64,000 bases of DNA from positions 186,001 through 250,000 of the forward strand of contig NZ_BMMP01000005.1 in assembly GCF_014645895.1 (NCBI RefSeq), given 5' to 3'. Below are positions 32,942 through 41,332 of this stretch, in pieces. A model generated the notes under the pieces. That model was not told the origin of the DNA and did not search any database. It saw only the letters and a program-made list of their open reading frames with translations. Numbering within the stretch: position 1 is the stretch's first letter; every line of letters begins with the position of its first letter. Source of the DNA: Streptomyces daqingensis. Lineage in GTDB: Bacteria > Actinomycetota > Actinomycetes > Streptomycetales > Streptomycetaceae. Both the position numbers and the translations under genes were made by a program.

Positions 32942-35623
32942 TCAGCCCGTGGGCCCGCCCGCCGAAGCCGCGTCGCAGCGCTGTGCTCGCAGGGCGCGAG
33001 CCAGGTCGTCACGGGCCTCCAGGACGAGGCGGCGCAGGGCCGGCGCCGCGTCCTCGTGGGCGGTCAGCCAGGCGTCGGTCGCGTCCAGCGTGGCCTGGCC
33101 GGTCTGCAGACCGGGGTAGAGGCCGCGTACGACGGCCATGGCGATCTCGATGGAGCGCGTACGCCAGATCTCCTCCAGCGCCTCGAAGTACGGCCCGGTG
33201 TACGGGGCGGTCAGCTCCTCCTGGCCGGGCTGCGCGAACCCCGCGATGGTCGCGTCGACGAGGGCGTTGGAGAGCTTGTCCGACTCGATGACGGCCTTCC
33301 ACGCCTCCGCCTTCACCTCCGCGGAGGGACGGGCGGCCAGGCACCGCACGTGGTGGCGCTTGCCGGAGGCGGTGTCGTCCCGCTCGAGTTCGGCGTCCAT
33401 GGCGTCGGCTCCGGCCTCACCGCGCGCCGCGAGCGTCTCCAGGAACGTCCAGCGCAGCTCCTGGTCGACGTCCAGGCCGTCGATGCGGGCCGTGCCCGCC
33501 AGCAGCCCCTGCAGCAGCCGCAGGTCCTTCTCGTCCGTCGCCAGTGCGGCGAAGTGCCGTGCCCACGCCAGCTGGTGCCCGCTGCCGGGCTCCGCCAGCC
33601 GGAGACGGCTCAGGGCGCGTTCGGCCAGCGCCCGCCGCCCCTGCTCGCGCCATTCGGGAGCCGCGTAGTAGGTGACGGCGGTACGGCTCCAGACGTGCAG
33701 CATCTGCAGCACGCCGATCTCGGACTCGTCCCCCGCGAAGTCGACCACGAGACCGATGAAGTCCCGCGCGGGCATCAGCCCGTCCCGCGTGAGGTTCCAC
33801 ATGGCCGACCAGCACAGAGCCCTGGACAGCGCCGCGTTGTGGCCTTCCTCGGCGGCCGCGGGGCGCCTGCCGGCGCGCGGCGGGGTGAGTTCGCCGAGGT
33901 GCGCACGGAGCGTGGCCAGGGAGACCTCGTCGAGGCGCGTCTTGCAGTACGTCAGGTCGTCGTCGTTGACGAGTACGAGATCGGGCCGCTCCTGGCCCGC
34001 GAGGTCGGCCACGACCGTACGGGCGCCGGTGACGTCCGTCTCCGCCCGCGCGTAGCGGACCAGGCGGCTCTCCGCGACATCGTGCCGGTAGAGCCCGACG
34101 GCGACGCGGTGCGGGCGCAGCACGGGTCGGTCCCCCTGCCCCTCCTGCAGGACGGCGAGCTCCGTGACGCGCCCGTCGGCGTCACAAGTGACCTGCGGGG
34201 TCAGGGAGTTCACGCCCTGGGTCTGCAGCCAGCCGCGCGACCAGGCCTCCATGTCCCGGCCCGAGGTCTCGCTCAGCACCGACAGCAGGTCTCGGAGCGT
34301 GGTGTTCCCCCAGGCGTGCCGCTGGAAGTACCGCCGGGCGCCCTCGAGGAAGGTGTCGCGGCCCACGTACGCGACGAGCTGCTTGAGCACGGAGGCGCCC
34401 TTGGCGTACGTGATGCCGTCGAAGTTGAGCTTGGCGTCCTCCAGGTCACGGATGTCGGCCGTGATCGGATGCGTCGAGGGGAGCTGGTCCGCGCGGTACG
34501 CCCAGGACTTGCGGCGGTTGGCGAAGGTGATCCAGCCGTCCTCGAAGCGGGTGGCCTCCACGAGCGCGAGCGCCCCCATGAAGTCGGCGAAGGACTCCTT
34601 CAGCCACAGGTCGTCCCACCACTCCATGGTGACGAGGTCGCCGAACCACATGTGCGCCATCTCGTGCAGGATCACGTTCGCCCGGCCCTCGTAGGAGGCC
34701 TCGGTGACCTTGCCGCGGAAGACGAACTCCTCGCGGAAGGTGACCATTCCGGGGTTCTCCATCGCGCCCAGGTTGTACTCCGGCACGAACGCCTGGTCGT
34801 ACTTCCCGAAGGGGTAGGGGAAGGCGAAGTGGTCGTGGAAGAAGTCCAGGCCCTGCTTGGTGACGGTGAAGACGTCCTCCGGGTCGAAGTGCCTGGCCAG
34901 CCCCTTGCGGCACAGCGCCCCGAGCGGGATCTCGAGCTCCGTGCGCTCCGCGCCCGATCCCAGGGTGCGCCGGTAGGTGTCGGTGACGTAGTGGTAGGGG
35001 CCGGCGACGACGGCGGTGATGTACGTCGAGATCGGCTTGGTGCGTGCGAAGCGCCGTGTGGACGCCGCGCCCTCGTCGAGGATCTGCGGTTCGCCCTCCT
35101 GGACGCCGTTGCTCAGTACGGTCCATTCCGCGGGCGCGGTGACGGTGAAGTCGAAGGGCGCCTTGAGGTCGGGCTGCTCGAAGTTCGCGAACACCCGGCG
35201 GCAGTCGGCCGGTTCGTACTGGGTGTAGAGGTAGACCTCGCCGTCCTCGGGGTCGAGGAAGTGGTGGAGTCCTTCGCCCGTCCGGCTGTACGCGCAGGCG
35301 GCGTCGACGGTGAGTTCGTTGTCCGCGGCCAGCCCGTCGAGGGCGATGCGCGCGCCGTCGTACACCGTGTCCACGGGCAGCGAGCGGCCGTTGAGGGTCA
35401 CCGAGTGCACCTTGGGCGCGATGAGGTCGGCGAAGGTGGAGGCGCCCGGTTCGGAGCAGGCGAAGCGGACCGTCGTCGTCGACCGGAAGGTGCGCGGGCC
35501 GTCCGCGGGCGGGGGACCCACCGCCGAGCGCAGGTCGAGCGCCACCTCGTATCCGTCCACGGACAGCAGCCGGGCCCGTCGCCGAGCTTCGTCACGGGTC
35601 AGGTTCTCTCCGGACACGGGCAT
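32942..35623 (-). CDS. pepN: Aminopeptidase N, M1 family (second copy)
   Basis: An 893-residue PepN paralogue of the 28.1-30.7 kb gene. GAMEN is present (LGAMENPGM), and the zinc motif is HEMAH (H320, E321, H324) with the downstream glutamate in WLKESFAD. The N-terminal motif NLTRDEARRRARLL matches the first copy, but insertions give 30 extra residues (for example PPPADG near residue 37 and PRAGRRPAAAEEGHN near 550). Expected role: cytoplasmic peptide trimming. Two PepN copies on either side of a secreted protease pair is the notable context. Start at ATG 35623; a GTG two codons later is possible. Confidence 0.94.
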   Translation of the reverse strand: MPVSGENLTRDEARRRARLLSVDGYEVALDLRSAVGPPPADGPRTFRSTTTVRFACSEPGASTFADLIAPKVHSVTLNGRSLPVDTVYDGARIALDGLAADNELTVDAACAYSRTGEGLHHFLDPEDGEVYLYTQYEPADCRRVFANFEQPDLKAPFDFTVTAPAEWTVLSNGVQEGEPQILDEGAASTRRFARTKPISTYITAVVAGPYHYVTDTYRRTLGSGAERTELEIPLGALCRKGLARHFDPEDVFTVTKQGLDFFHDHFAFPYPFGKYDQAFVPEYNLGAMENPGMVTFREEFVFRGKVTEASYEGRANVILHEMAHMWFGDLVTMEWWDDLWLKESFADFMGALALVEATRFEDGWITFANRRKSWAYRADQLPSTHPITADIRDLEDAKLNFDGITYAKGASVLKQLVAYVGRDTFLEGARRYFQRHAWGNTTLRDLLSVLSETSGRDMEAWSRGWLQTQGVNSLTPQVTCDADGRVTELAVLQEGQGDRPVLRPHRVAVGLYRHDVAESRLVRYARAETDVTGARTVVADLAGQERPDLVLVNDDDLTYCKTRLDEVSLATLRAHLGELTPPRAGRRPAAAEEGHNAALSRALCWSAMWNLTRDGLMPARDFIGLVVDFAGDESEIGVLQMLHVWSRTAVTYYAAPEWREQGRRALAERALSRLRLAEPGSGHQLAWARHFAALATDEKDLRLLQGLLAGTARIDGLDVDQELRWTFLETLAARGEAGADAMDAELERDDTASGKRHHVRCLAARPSAEVKAEAWKAVIESDKLSNALVDATIAGFAQPGQEELTAPYTGPYFEALEEIWRTRSIEIAMAVVRGLYPGLQTGQATLDATDAWLTAHEDAAPALRRLVLEARDDLARALRAQRCDAASAGGPTG

Positions 35624-35773
35624 CGCTCCTGTTCATCGCGGTTCTCGGCCGGCTCCGCTGATCCGGGACGGCGCGGCTCAGCATTTCACGGGGCCGTCCG
35701 CCGCGGGAATTGCGGCGCCCGGGGCCGCGTTGCCTCAGCGCAGAGCTTTCACCGTTGCCGAGGAGACGTGGCC

Positions 35774-36406
35774 ATGCCCGAGAAGACCGTTGCCGACTTC
35801 TGGTTCGACCCCAGGTGCCCGTGGGCCTGGCTGACCTCCCGCTGGATGCTGGAGGTGGAGAAGGTGCGGCCGGTGGAGGTGCGCTGGCACGTGATGAGCC
35901 TGGCCGTCCTCAACGAGAACAAGCTGGACGAACTGCCCGAGGGGTATCGGGAGATGCTGGCCGCCGCCTGGGGCCCGGTGCGCGTGTGCATCGCCGCCGA
36001 GCAGCAGCACGGCCCGGAGGTCCTCGCCGCGCTCTACACGGCGATGGGCACCCGCCTGCACAACCGCGGCCGCGAGCTGTCGCGCGAGCTGCTCGCGGAG
36101 TCCGTCGAGGAGGCGGGTCTGCCGGCGTCCCTCGTCGACGCCGCGGACTCCACGGAGTACGACGAGGCCCTGCGCGCCTCGCACAAGGAGGGCATCGACC
36201 TGGTCGGGCAGGACGTGGGCACCCCGGTCATCGCCGTTCCCGGCTCGGACGGGGAGCGCATCGCCTTCTTCGGCCCGGTCGTCACACCGGCGCCCAAGGG
36301 GGAGGACGCGGCCCGGCTGTGGGACGGCACGCTGATGGTGGCCTCCACGCCCGGCTTCTTCGAGATCAAGCGCACCCGCGACAAGGAACCGGTGTTCGAC
36401 GACTGA
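35774..36406 (+). CDS. DsbA-fold protein, mycothiol-dependent nitroreductase (Rv2466c) family
   Basis: A 210-residue thioredoxin-fold protein with the family start ADFWFDPRCPWAWLTSRWM. The helical insert and the C-terminal GTPVIAVPG (cis-proline loop) are in place. In mycobacterial Rv2466c the active site is reported as CxxC with mycothiol as reductant. Here the pair reads CPWA, so only the nucleophilic cysteine remains, which favours a monothiol or transferase-type mechanism. The ATG follows GAGGAGACGTGGCC. It stands alone between pepN and sodF. Confidence 0.85.
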   Translation: MPEKTVADFWFDPRCPWAWLTSRWMLEVEKVRPVEVRWHVMSLAVLNENKLDELPEGYREMLAAAWGPVRVCIAAEQQHGPEVLAALYTAMGTRLHNRGRELSRELLAESVEEAGLPASLVDAADSTEYDEALRASHKEGIDLVGQDVGTPVIAVPGSDGERIAFFGPVVTPAPKGEDAARLWDGTLMVASTPGFFEIKRTRDKEPVFDD

Positions 36407-36471
36407 GTCGCACCCGGCCCGTACGATCCGGGGCGGCCGCCGCGGCCCGCCGGCCCGGCGGAGCAAGTGCA

Positions 36472-36508
36472 GGAGGGCCCCGTACGTCCCGTCCGTACGG
36501 GGCCCTCC
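36472..36508. terminator. Bidirectional terminator, 15-bp perfect stem
   Basis: GGAGGGCCCCGTACG pairs exactly with CGTACGGGGCCCTCC around a 7-nt loop and is followed by ctctat. It lies between two convergent genes (DsbA-fold and sodF). Confidence 0.85.
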
Positions 36509-36575
36509 CTCTATGCGCCTGCCCTGTGAAAGGTGAGAAGACGATCACGAGGGGCAGGGGTCTTTCCCGGCGCCG

Positions 36576-37217
36576 TCAGGGCGCCAGCAGCAGGTCGTTC
36601 TCTCGGGCCTTCGCCGCCGTGTAACGCCTGCTGACGTCCTGCCAGTTCACGACGCGCCACATGGCCTCGACGAAGTCGACCTTCTGGTTGCGGTACTGCA
36701 GGTAGAAGGCGTGCTCCCAGGCGTCGAAGACGAGGATCGGCACGCTGCCCTGCCCGACGTTGCCCTGGTGGTCGTAGACCTGCTCCACGATCAGACGCCC
36801 GGTGAGCGGCTCGTAGGCGAGGACGCCCCAGCCCGAGCCCTGCGTCGTGGCGGCGGCCTTCGACAGGTGGGCCTTGAACCTCGCGAAGGAGCCGAAGGAC
36901 TCGGCGATGGCGTCCGCCAGCTCGCCCGTCCCGTCCTTCTCCAGCGGCTCACCGCCGCCGTCGCCGGTCATGTTCTGCCAGTAGATGCTGTGCAGGATGT
37001 GGCCGGACAGGTGGAAGGCGAGGTTCTTCTCCAGGCCGTTGACCGTCGCCCACTGATCCTTCTCGCGTGCCTCGGCCAGCTGTTCGAGGGTGTCGTTGGC
37101 GCCCTTCACGTATCCGGCGTGGTGCTTGTCGTGGTGCAGCTCGATGATCTCCCCGCTGATGACCGGTTCCAGCGAGGCGTAGTCGTAAGGGAGCTCTGGA
37201 AGCGAATACAGGGCCAT
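36576..37217 (-). CDS. sodF: Iron (Fe/Mn-type) superoxide dismutase
   Basis: A 213-residue cytoplasmic enzyme that converts superoxide to O2 and H2O2. All four metal ligands are visible: H28 (LHHDKHH), H76 (HILHSIYW), and D165 and H169 in DAWEHAFY. The sequence [10 protein letters not shown] and length are normal. In Streptomyces, Fe-SOD is made when nickel is scarce and nickel SOD is not. A Nur-type operator 28 bp upstream of the ATG supports that assignment. The ATG at 37217 follows GAGGAGACGTCCGCCC. Confidence 0.95.
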   Translation of the reverse strand: MALYSLPELPYDYASLEPVISGEIIELHHDKHHAGYVKGANDTLEQLAEAREKDQWATVNGLEKNLAFHLSGHILHSIYWQNMTGDGGGEPLEKDGTGELADAIAESFGSFARFKAHLSKAAATTQGSGWGVLAYEPLTGRLIVEQVYDHQGNVGQGSVPILVFDAWEHAFYLQYRNQKVDFVEAMWRVVNWQDVSRRYTAAKARENDLLLAP

Positions 37218-37244
37218 GGGCGGACGTCTCCTCTGCACCTCTTA

Positions 37245-37261
37245 TTGCACATTAGTTGCAA
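37245..37261. promoter_or_regulatory. Nur box (nickel-responsive Fur-family operator)
   Basis: TTGCAC-ATTAG-TTGCAA matches the published Streptomyces Nur consensus tTGCaa-N5-ttGCAA at 11 of 12 positions. It sits in the sodF leader/promoter, where Nur-Ni2+ would block transcription. From memory of the consensus; no search run. Confidence 0.75.
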
Positions 37262-37291
37262 GAAGACGCTAGCAGCAATAGCGCGACAGAA

Positions 37292-37326
37292 AGCGGAGCG
37301 CCCCCGGCATGCGGGGGCGCTCCGCT
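37292..37326. terminator. Terminator, 15-bp perfect stem
   Basis: AGCGGAGCGCCCCCG pairs with CGGGGGCGCTCCGCT around GCATG, 26 nt beyond the stop of the amino-acid permease, reading leftward. It insulates the sodF promoter from permease transcription. Confidence 0.85.
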
Positions 37327-37351
37327 CTGCGTGCCTCGGAGGGTTCGCCGG

Positions 37352-38821
37352 TCAGCCGCCGCGGCGGGCCGATCCGCCCGCTTCCACCGGGCCGGCGTCG
37401 TGGCCGTCGTCGCGCGGCAGGTACTTCTGCCGGAACAGGCCGACGACGATCAGGACCATCGTCAGGCAGGCGGTGAAGGCGAGTTGGGTGCGGGTGTCGC
37501 CCTCGCGCAGCATCAGGCCCAGAACCGTGAGGATGCCGAGGATCGCCACCCAGGTCAGCACGGGGAAGGCCCACATCCGTACGACGAGCTTCTCCGGCGC
37601 CTCGCGCTCCAGACGGCGCCTGCTGACGAGCTGCGAGACCGAGATGAAGCCCCACACCACGAGAGTCGCGGCGCCGACCATGTTCAGCAGCCACTGGAAC
37701 ACCGTCTGAGGCCACCAGAAGTTCAGCAGCACGGCCACGAAACCGAAGACGGAGGACGCGATCACCGCCGGGCGCGGCACCCCGCTCGCGCTGACCCTGC
37801 CCAGGAAGCGCGGCCCCTGACCGCGGGCGATGAGGGAGAAGGCCATGCGGGAGGCGCCGTAGATGTTCGCGTTCATGGCCGACAGCAGCGCGACGAGGAC
37901 GACGGTGTTCATCACCTGCGCGGCGGCGGGAATGCCCAGGTGGTCGAGCACGGCGGTGTACGGGCCGGAGACGACCGACTTGTCGTCCCACGGGATCAGC
38001 GTCACGATCACCAGCATCGAGCCGACGTAGAAGACCGCGATGCGCCACATCGCGGTACGCACCGCCTTGGCGACACCGCGCACGGGGTCCTCCGACTCGG
38101 CGGCGGCGATCGTCACCGTCTCCAGCCCGCCGTACGCGAAGACGGAGGCGAGCAGCCCGATGACCAGCCCGTTGGCGCCCTCGGGCAGGAAGCCGCCGGA
38201 GCCGGTGAGGTTGGACGTGCCGGGGGCGTCGACGCCGGGCATGAGGCCGACGATCGCGAACAGGCCCAGCAGCAGGAACGCCGTGATCGCGAACACCTTC
38301 AGGGCCGCGAACCAGAACTCGGTCTCACCGAAGTTCCGCACGGCGACGAGGTTGGAGAGGCAGAAGAGCGCCATGAACAGCGCCACCCACATCCACGGCT
38401 CGCTGCCGGGCAGCCAGCCGACCATGATGTCCGCCGCGGCGGTCGCCTCCGTCGCGATGGCGACGCACAGCAGCGTCCAGTAGATCCACCCCGCGGTGAA
38501 GCCGGCCCAGGGGCCGAGGGCGCGCTCCGCGTGCACCGAGAAGGAGCCGGAGGCCGGGTTCGCCGCCGACATCTCACCGAGCATGCGCATCACGAGCATG
38601 ACAAGCAGACCGGACGCCGCGTAGGCGAGGACGATGGACGGGCCGGCGGCGGCGATCCCCGCGCCCGACCCCACGAACAGGCCGGCGCCGATCACACCCC
38701 CCAGCGCGATCATGGAAAGGTGCCGCTGCTTGAGCCCGTGGGAGAGCGCGTGCTCCCCCCGGGCTCCTCCGGAGCCTCCCGGGCTCGGAGGCGGCGCGTC
38801 GGACAGCTCGGTACGCGTCAT
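37352..38821 (-). CDS. APC-superfamily amino-acid permease
   Basis: A 489-residue transporter with about twelve membrane helices. The first-helix motif MIALGGVIGAGLFVGSG (about residues 37-53) and FAYGGLETVTIAAAESEDP (about 240-258) are typical of amino-acid/GABA/D-alanine-type permeases (AAT family). The N-terminal tail is Pro/Ser/Gly-rich. It imports an amino acid with protons; the substrate is not determinable from the sequence. Monocistronic, with a strong terminator before sodF. Confidence 0.9.
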   Translation of the reverse strand: MTRTELSDAPPPSPGGSGGARGEHALSHGLKQRHLSMIALGGVIGAGLFVGSGAGIAAAGPSIVLAYAASGLLVMLVMRMLGEMSAANPASGSFSVHAERALGPWAGFTAGWIYWTLLCVAIATEATAAADIMVGWLPGSEPWMWVALFMALFCLSNLVAVRNFGETEFWFAALKVFAITAFLLLGLFAIVGLMPGVDAPGTSNLTGSGGFLPEGANGLVIGLLASVFAYGGLETVTIAAAESEDPVRGVAKAVRTAMWRIAVFYVGSMLVIVTLIPWDDKSVVSGPYTAVLDHLGIPAAAQVMNTVVLVALLSAMNANIYGASRMAFSLIARGQGPRFLGRVSASGVPRPAVIASSVFGFVAVLLNFWWPQTVFQWLLNMVGAATLVVWGFISVSQLVSRRRLEREAPEKLVVRMWAFPVLTWVAILGILTVLGLMLREGDTRTQLAFTACLTMVLIVVGLFRQKYLPRDDGHDAGPVEAGGSARRGG

Positions 38822-38973
38822 GGAACAGGCCGTTCTTGGAGAGACTGCAATGGTTCGTTGTAGCGCGAACTCAGTGTGGCAGCGGGCTCCGCCCGCGCTT
38901 CAACGGCCCCCGGACGCTTCGCGAACGACGACCGGGCGTGCACGCGCGGTGATCACCCGACGGATGTGAGTTG

Positions 38974-39019
38974 CCCCTCAGGCGGGCTGCCGCTGTTTTG
39001 CGGCCCGCCTCCTCAGGGG
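38974..39019. promoter_or_regulatory. Long hairpin in the divergent permease/bioY region
   Basis: CCCCTCAGGCGGGCTGCCGC can pair with GCGGCCCGCCTCCTCAGGGG with small bulges, with loop tgtttt. It lies about 115 bp before bioY and 150 bp before the permease start, between divergent genes, so it is not the end of either. It may be an attenuator in the bioY leader or a terminator against readthrough. Confidence 0.45.
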
Positions 39020-39132
39020 TAGGAACGTCTGTCGGCCGGCGTCGGACAGTTCGCACACGCCGGCCGTGCGCGCCGCACGTCCAGCCGTGCGGCGCACCCC
39101 GGACACGACCTTCAGAGACCCGGAGCAGCCCG

Positions 39133-39750
39133 ATGAGTGCCCTCACCCCCGCCGCCGACCCGCGCCCCGGCCACGTGCTCGCCGACGTGCTCACCTCCAC
39201 CCGGACCGGGGCCCCCGGCGCCCGGGCGTACGCCCGGGACGCGGCCCTGGTCGCCGGCGGCGCCGCCCTCACCGGCATCGCCGCTCAACTCGCCGTCCCC
39301 GTACCGGGATCGCCCGTCCCCGTCACCGGGCAGACCTTCGCCGCCCTGCTCGTCGGGGCCGGACTGGGCGCACGGCGGGGCTTCCTGTCCATGGCGCTCT
39401 ACACGCTCGCCGGTGTCGCCGGCATGCCCTGGTTCGCCGAGGCCTCGTCCGGGGCGGCGATGCCGTCCTTCGGCTACGTGCTGGGGATGCTGCTCGCGGC
39501 GACCGTCGTCGGTGCGCTGGCCCGGCGCGGCGGCGACCGGGACGTGCTGCGGACCGCCGGCACGATGGCCGCCGGCATGGCGGTGACCTACGCGGTGGGC
39601 GTGCCCTACCTCGCCGTGGCCACCGGGATGTCGCTGTCCGAAGCCGTCGCGGCGGGACTCGTGCCGTTCCTCGTGGGCGACATGCTGAAGGCGCTCCTCG
39701 CCATGGGGGTGCTGCCGGCCGCGTGGAAGCTGGTCGGCCGGCGCGGCTGA
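39133..39750 (+). CDS. bioY: Biotin transporter substrate-binding membrane protein BioY
   Basis: A 205-residue ECF-type S component with about six membrane helices. The family signature region PVPVTGQTFAALLVGAGLGA (about residues 60-79) and the stretch around SMALYTLAGVAGMPWFA are clear. BioY captures biotin, either alone or with an ECF energising module; no bioM/bioN genes are adjacent. The N-terminal roughly 35 residues are hydrophilic. The ATG lies in gcccgATG without a strong ribosome site. Confidence 0.9.
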   Translation: MSALTPAADPRPGHVLADVLTSTRTGAPGARAYARDAALVAGGAALTGIAAQLAVPVPGSPVPVTGQTFAALLVGAGLGARRGFLSMALYTLAGVAGMPWFAEASSGAAMPSFGYVLGMLLAATVVGALARRGGDRDVLRTAGTMAAGMAVTYAVGVPYLAVATGMSLSEAVAAGLVPFLVGDMLKALLAMGVLPAAWKLVGRRG

Positions 39751-39850
39751 CGTACCGGCGTCTGACGTACCCGGCGGCCTGCGAGGCGTGGCTCCGCCGC
39801 CCGTGGGCGCCGGGGCCACGCCCGGTCCGCCGCGCCGGAACCGCGCCGCA

Positions 39851-39856
39851 TAGACT
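39851..39856 (+). promoter_or_regulatory. Candidate -10 of a leaderless promoter (rpiB operon)
   Basis: TAGACT followed by exactly 6 nt (cgcggc) and the ATG at 39863. Confidence 0.55.
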
Positions 39857-39862
39857 CGCGGC

Positions 39863-40348
39863 ATGCGCGTGTACCTCGGCTCCGATCATGCGGGCTACGA
39901 ACTGAAGAACCACCTCGTCGAGTGGCTGAAGGCCAACGGGCACGACCCCGTCGACTGCGGCCCGCACATCTACGACGCGGCCGACGACTACCCGCCCTTC
40001 TGCCTGCGCGCAGCCGAACGCACCGCCCAGGAGAGCGAGGCGCTGGGCATCGTGGTCGGCGGCTCCGGCAACGGCGAGCAGATGGCCGCCAACAAGGTCA
40101 GCGGCGTGCGCTGCGCGCTCGCCTGGAGCGAGGAGACCGCCTCGCTCGCCCGCGAGCACAACAACGCCAACGTCGTCAGCATCGGCGCCCGGATGCACAC
40201 CACCGACGAGGCGGTGACGTTCGTCCGTAAGTTCCTCGACACGCCCTTCTCGCAGGACGAGCGGCACGAGCGCCGCATCGACATGCTCTCCGCGTACGAG
40301 ACCACGGGCGAACTGCCTCCGATTCCGGCCCACCACCCGGAGTCCTGA
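39863..40348 (+). CDS. rpiB: Ribose-5-phosphate isomerase B
   Basis: A 161-residue RpiB/LacAB enzyme interconverting ribose-5-P and ribulose-5-P in the pentose phosphate pathway. The active-site loop reads VVGGSGNGEQMAANK with Glu72 as base. This is the actinobacterial type, where a Glu replaces the enterobacterial Cys. SDHAGYELK (residues 7-15) and the phosphate-binding HNNANVVSIGAR motif are present. The stop is 5 bp before the next gene, so the two form an operon with the DNA glycosylase gene. Confidence 0.95.
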   Translation: MRVYLGSDHAGYELKNHLVEWLKANGHDPVDCGPHIYDAADDYPPFCLRAAERTAQESEALGIVVGGSGNGEQMAANKVSGVRCALAWSEETASLAREHNNANVVSIGARMHTTDEAVTFVRKFLDTPFSQDERHERRIDMLSAYETTGELPPIPAHHPES

Positions 40349-40353
40349 CGCGG

Positions 40354-41250
40354 ATGCCCGAGGGGCACACGATCCACCGGCTCGCCGAGGACGTGCTGGG
40401 GCGGTTCGGCGGACGGGCCGTCCGCACCGCCAGCCCGCAGGGCAAGTTCGCCGGCGGCGCGGCACTCGTCGACGGCAGGGTCCTGACGGACACCGACGCG
40501 CACGGCAAGCACCTCTTCCTCGGCTTCGGGGGCGCGGGCTGGGTGCACGTACACCTGGGCCTGTACGGCAAGTTCACCTTCGGTGAGGGCCCGCCACCCG
40601 CTCCGGTCGGGCAGGTGCGGCTCCGGCTCGCCGCCGGGGAGGCCCCGGCGGACGTCGCCGGAGAAGCCCTGCCCGAAGTTTCGCGACGGGACGGTGCGGG
40701 CCCGGTGGTCAGCGCCGTGACGGGTGCGGTCTACGCCGACCTGCGCGGCCCCACACGCTGCGAGCTGATCACCGAGGACGAGAAGCAGGCAGTCGAAGGC
40801 CGCCTGGGACCGGACCCCTTGCGGAAGGACGCCGATGCCGGTGCTGCCTGGTCGCGCGTCTCGCGCAGCCGGACCACCGTCGCCGCCCTGCTGATGGACC
40901 AGAAGGTCGTCGCGGGGGTCGGCAACGTCTACCGTGCCGAGGTGCTCTTCCGGCAGGGCATCGACCCGTACCGTCCCGGGAGCGGCCTCAGCCGCGACGA
41001 GTGGGACGGACTGTGGGCCGATCTCGTCGAGTTGATGCGCGAGGGAGTGCGGAACAACCGCATCGACACCGTGCGCCCCCAGCACACTCCTGAGGCCATG
41101 GGACGCGCCCCGCGCGTCGACGACCACGGCGGCGAGGTCTATGTGTACCGGCGCGCGGGACGGCCCTGCCACATCTGCGGTGGGGAGGTGCGCACCGCCG
41201 GTCTGGCGGCGCGCAACCTCTTCTGGTGCCCGCGCTGCCAGCCGGCCTGA
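40354..41250 (+). CDS. Fpg/Nei-family DNA glycosylase (endonuclease VIII type)
   Basis: A 298-residue base-excision repair enzyme. The N-terminus PEGHTIH supplies the catalytic Pro2/Glu3, as in Nei. HGKHLFL supplies the conserved lysine. The helix-two-turn-helix spans about residues 165-240 (LLMDQKVVAGVGNVYRAEVL). A C-terminal zinc finger with CHIC (about residue 273) and CPRC (about 293) closes the protein. It removes oxidised pyrimidines or 8-oxoguanine and nicks the strand. Coupled to rpiB with a 5-bp gap. Confidence 0.93.
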   Translation: MPEGHTIHRLAEDVLGRFGGRAVRTASPQGKFAGGAALVDGRVLTDTDAHGKHLFLGFGGAGWVHVHLGLYGKFTFGEGPPPAPVGQVRLRLAAGEAPADVAGEALPEVSRRDGAGPVVSAVTGAVYADLRGPTRCELITEDEKQAVEGRLGPDPLRKDADAGAAWSRVSRSRTTVAALLMDQKVVAGVGNVYRAEVLFRQGIDPYRPGSGLSRDEWDGLWADLVELMREGVRNNRIDTVRPQHTPEAMGRAPRVDDHGGEVYVYRRAGRPCHICGGEVRTAGLAARNLFWCPRCQPA

Positions 41251-41332
41251 ACGGCACCTGTACCGCCCGTACCACTGGCACCGCCCGAACCACCCGCACC
41301 GCCGTCCCGTGGCCGCCGGACGCGCAGTCCCC

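Noticed and set aside
33056..36406. 1116-codon plus-strand open frame over the second PepN gene
   Set aside because: Mostly antisense to pepN. Only its last 210 codons (from 35774) are real, as the DsbA-fold gene.
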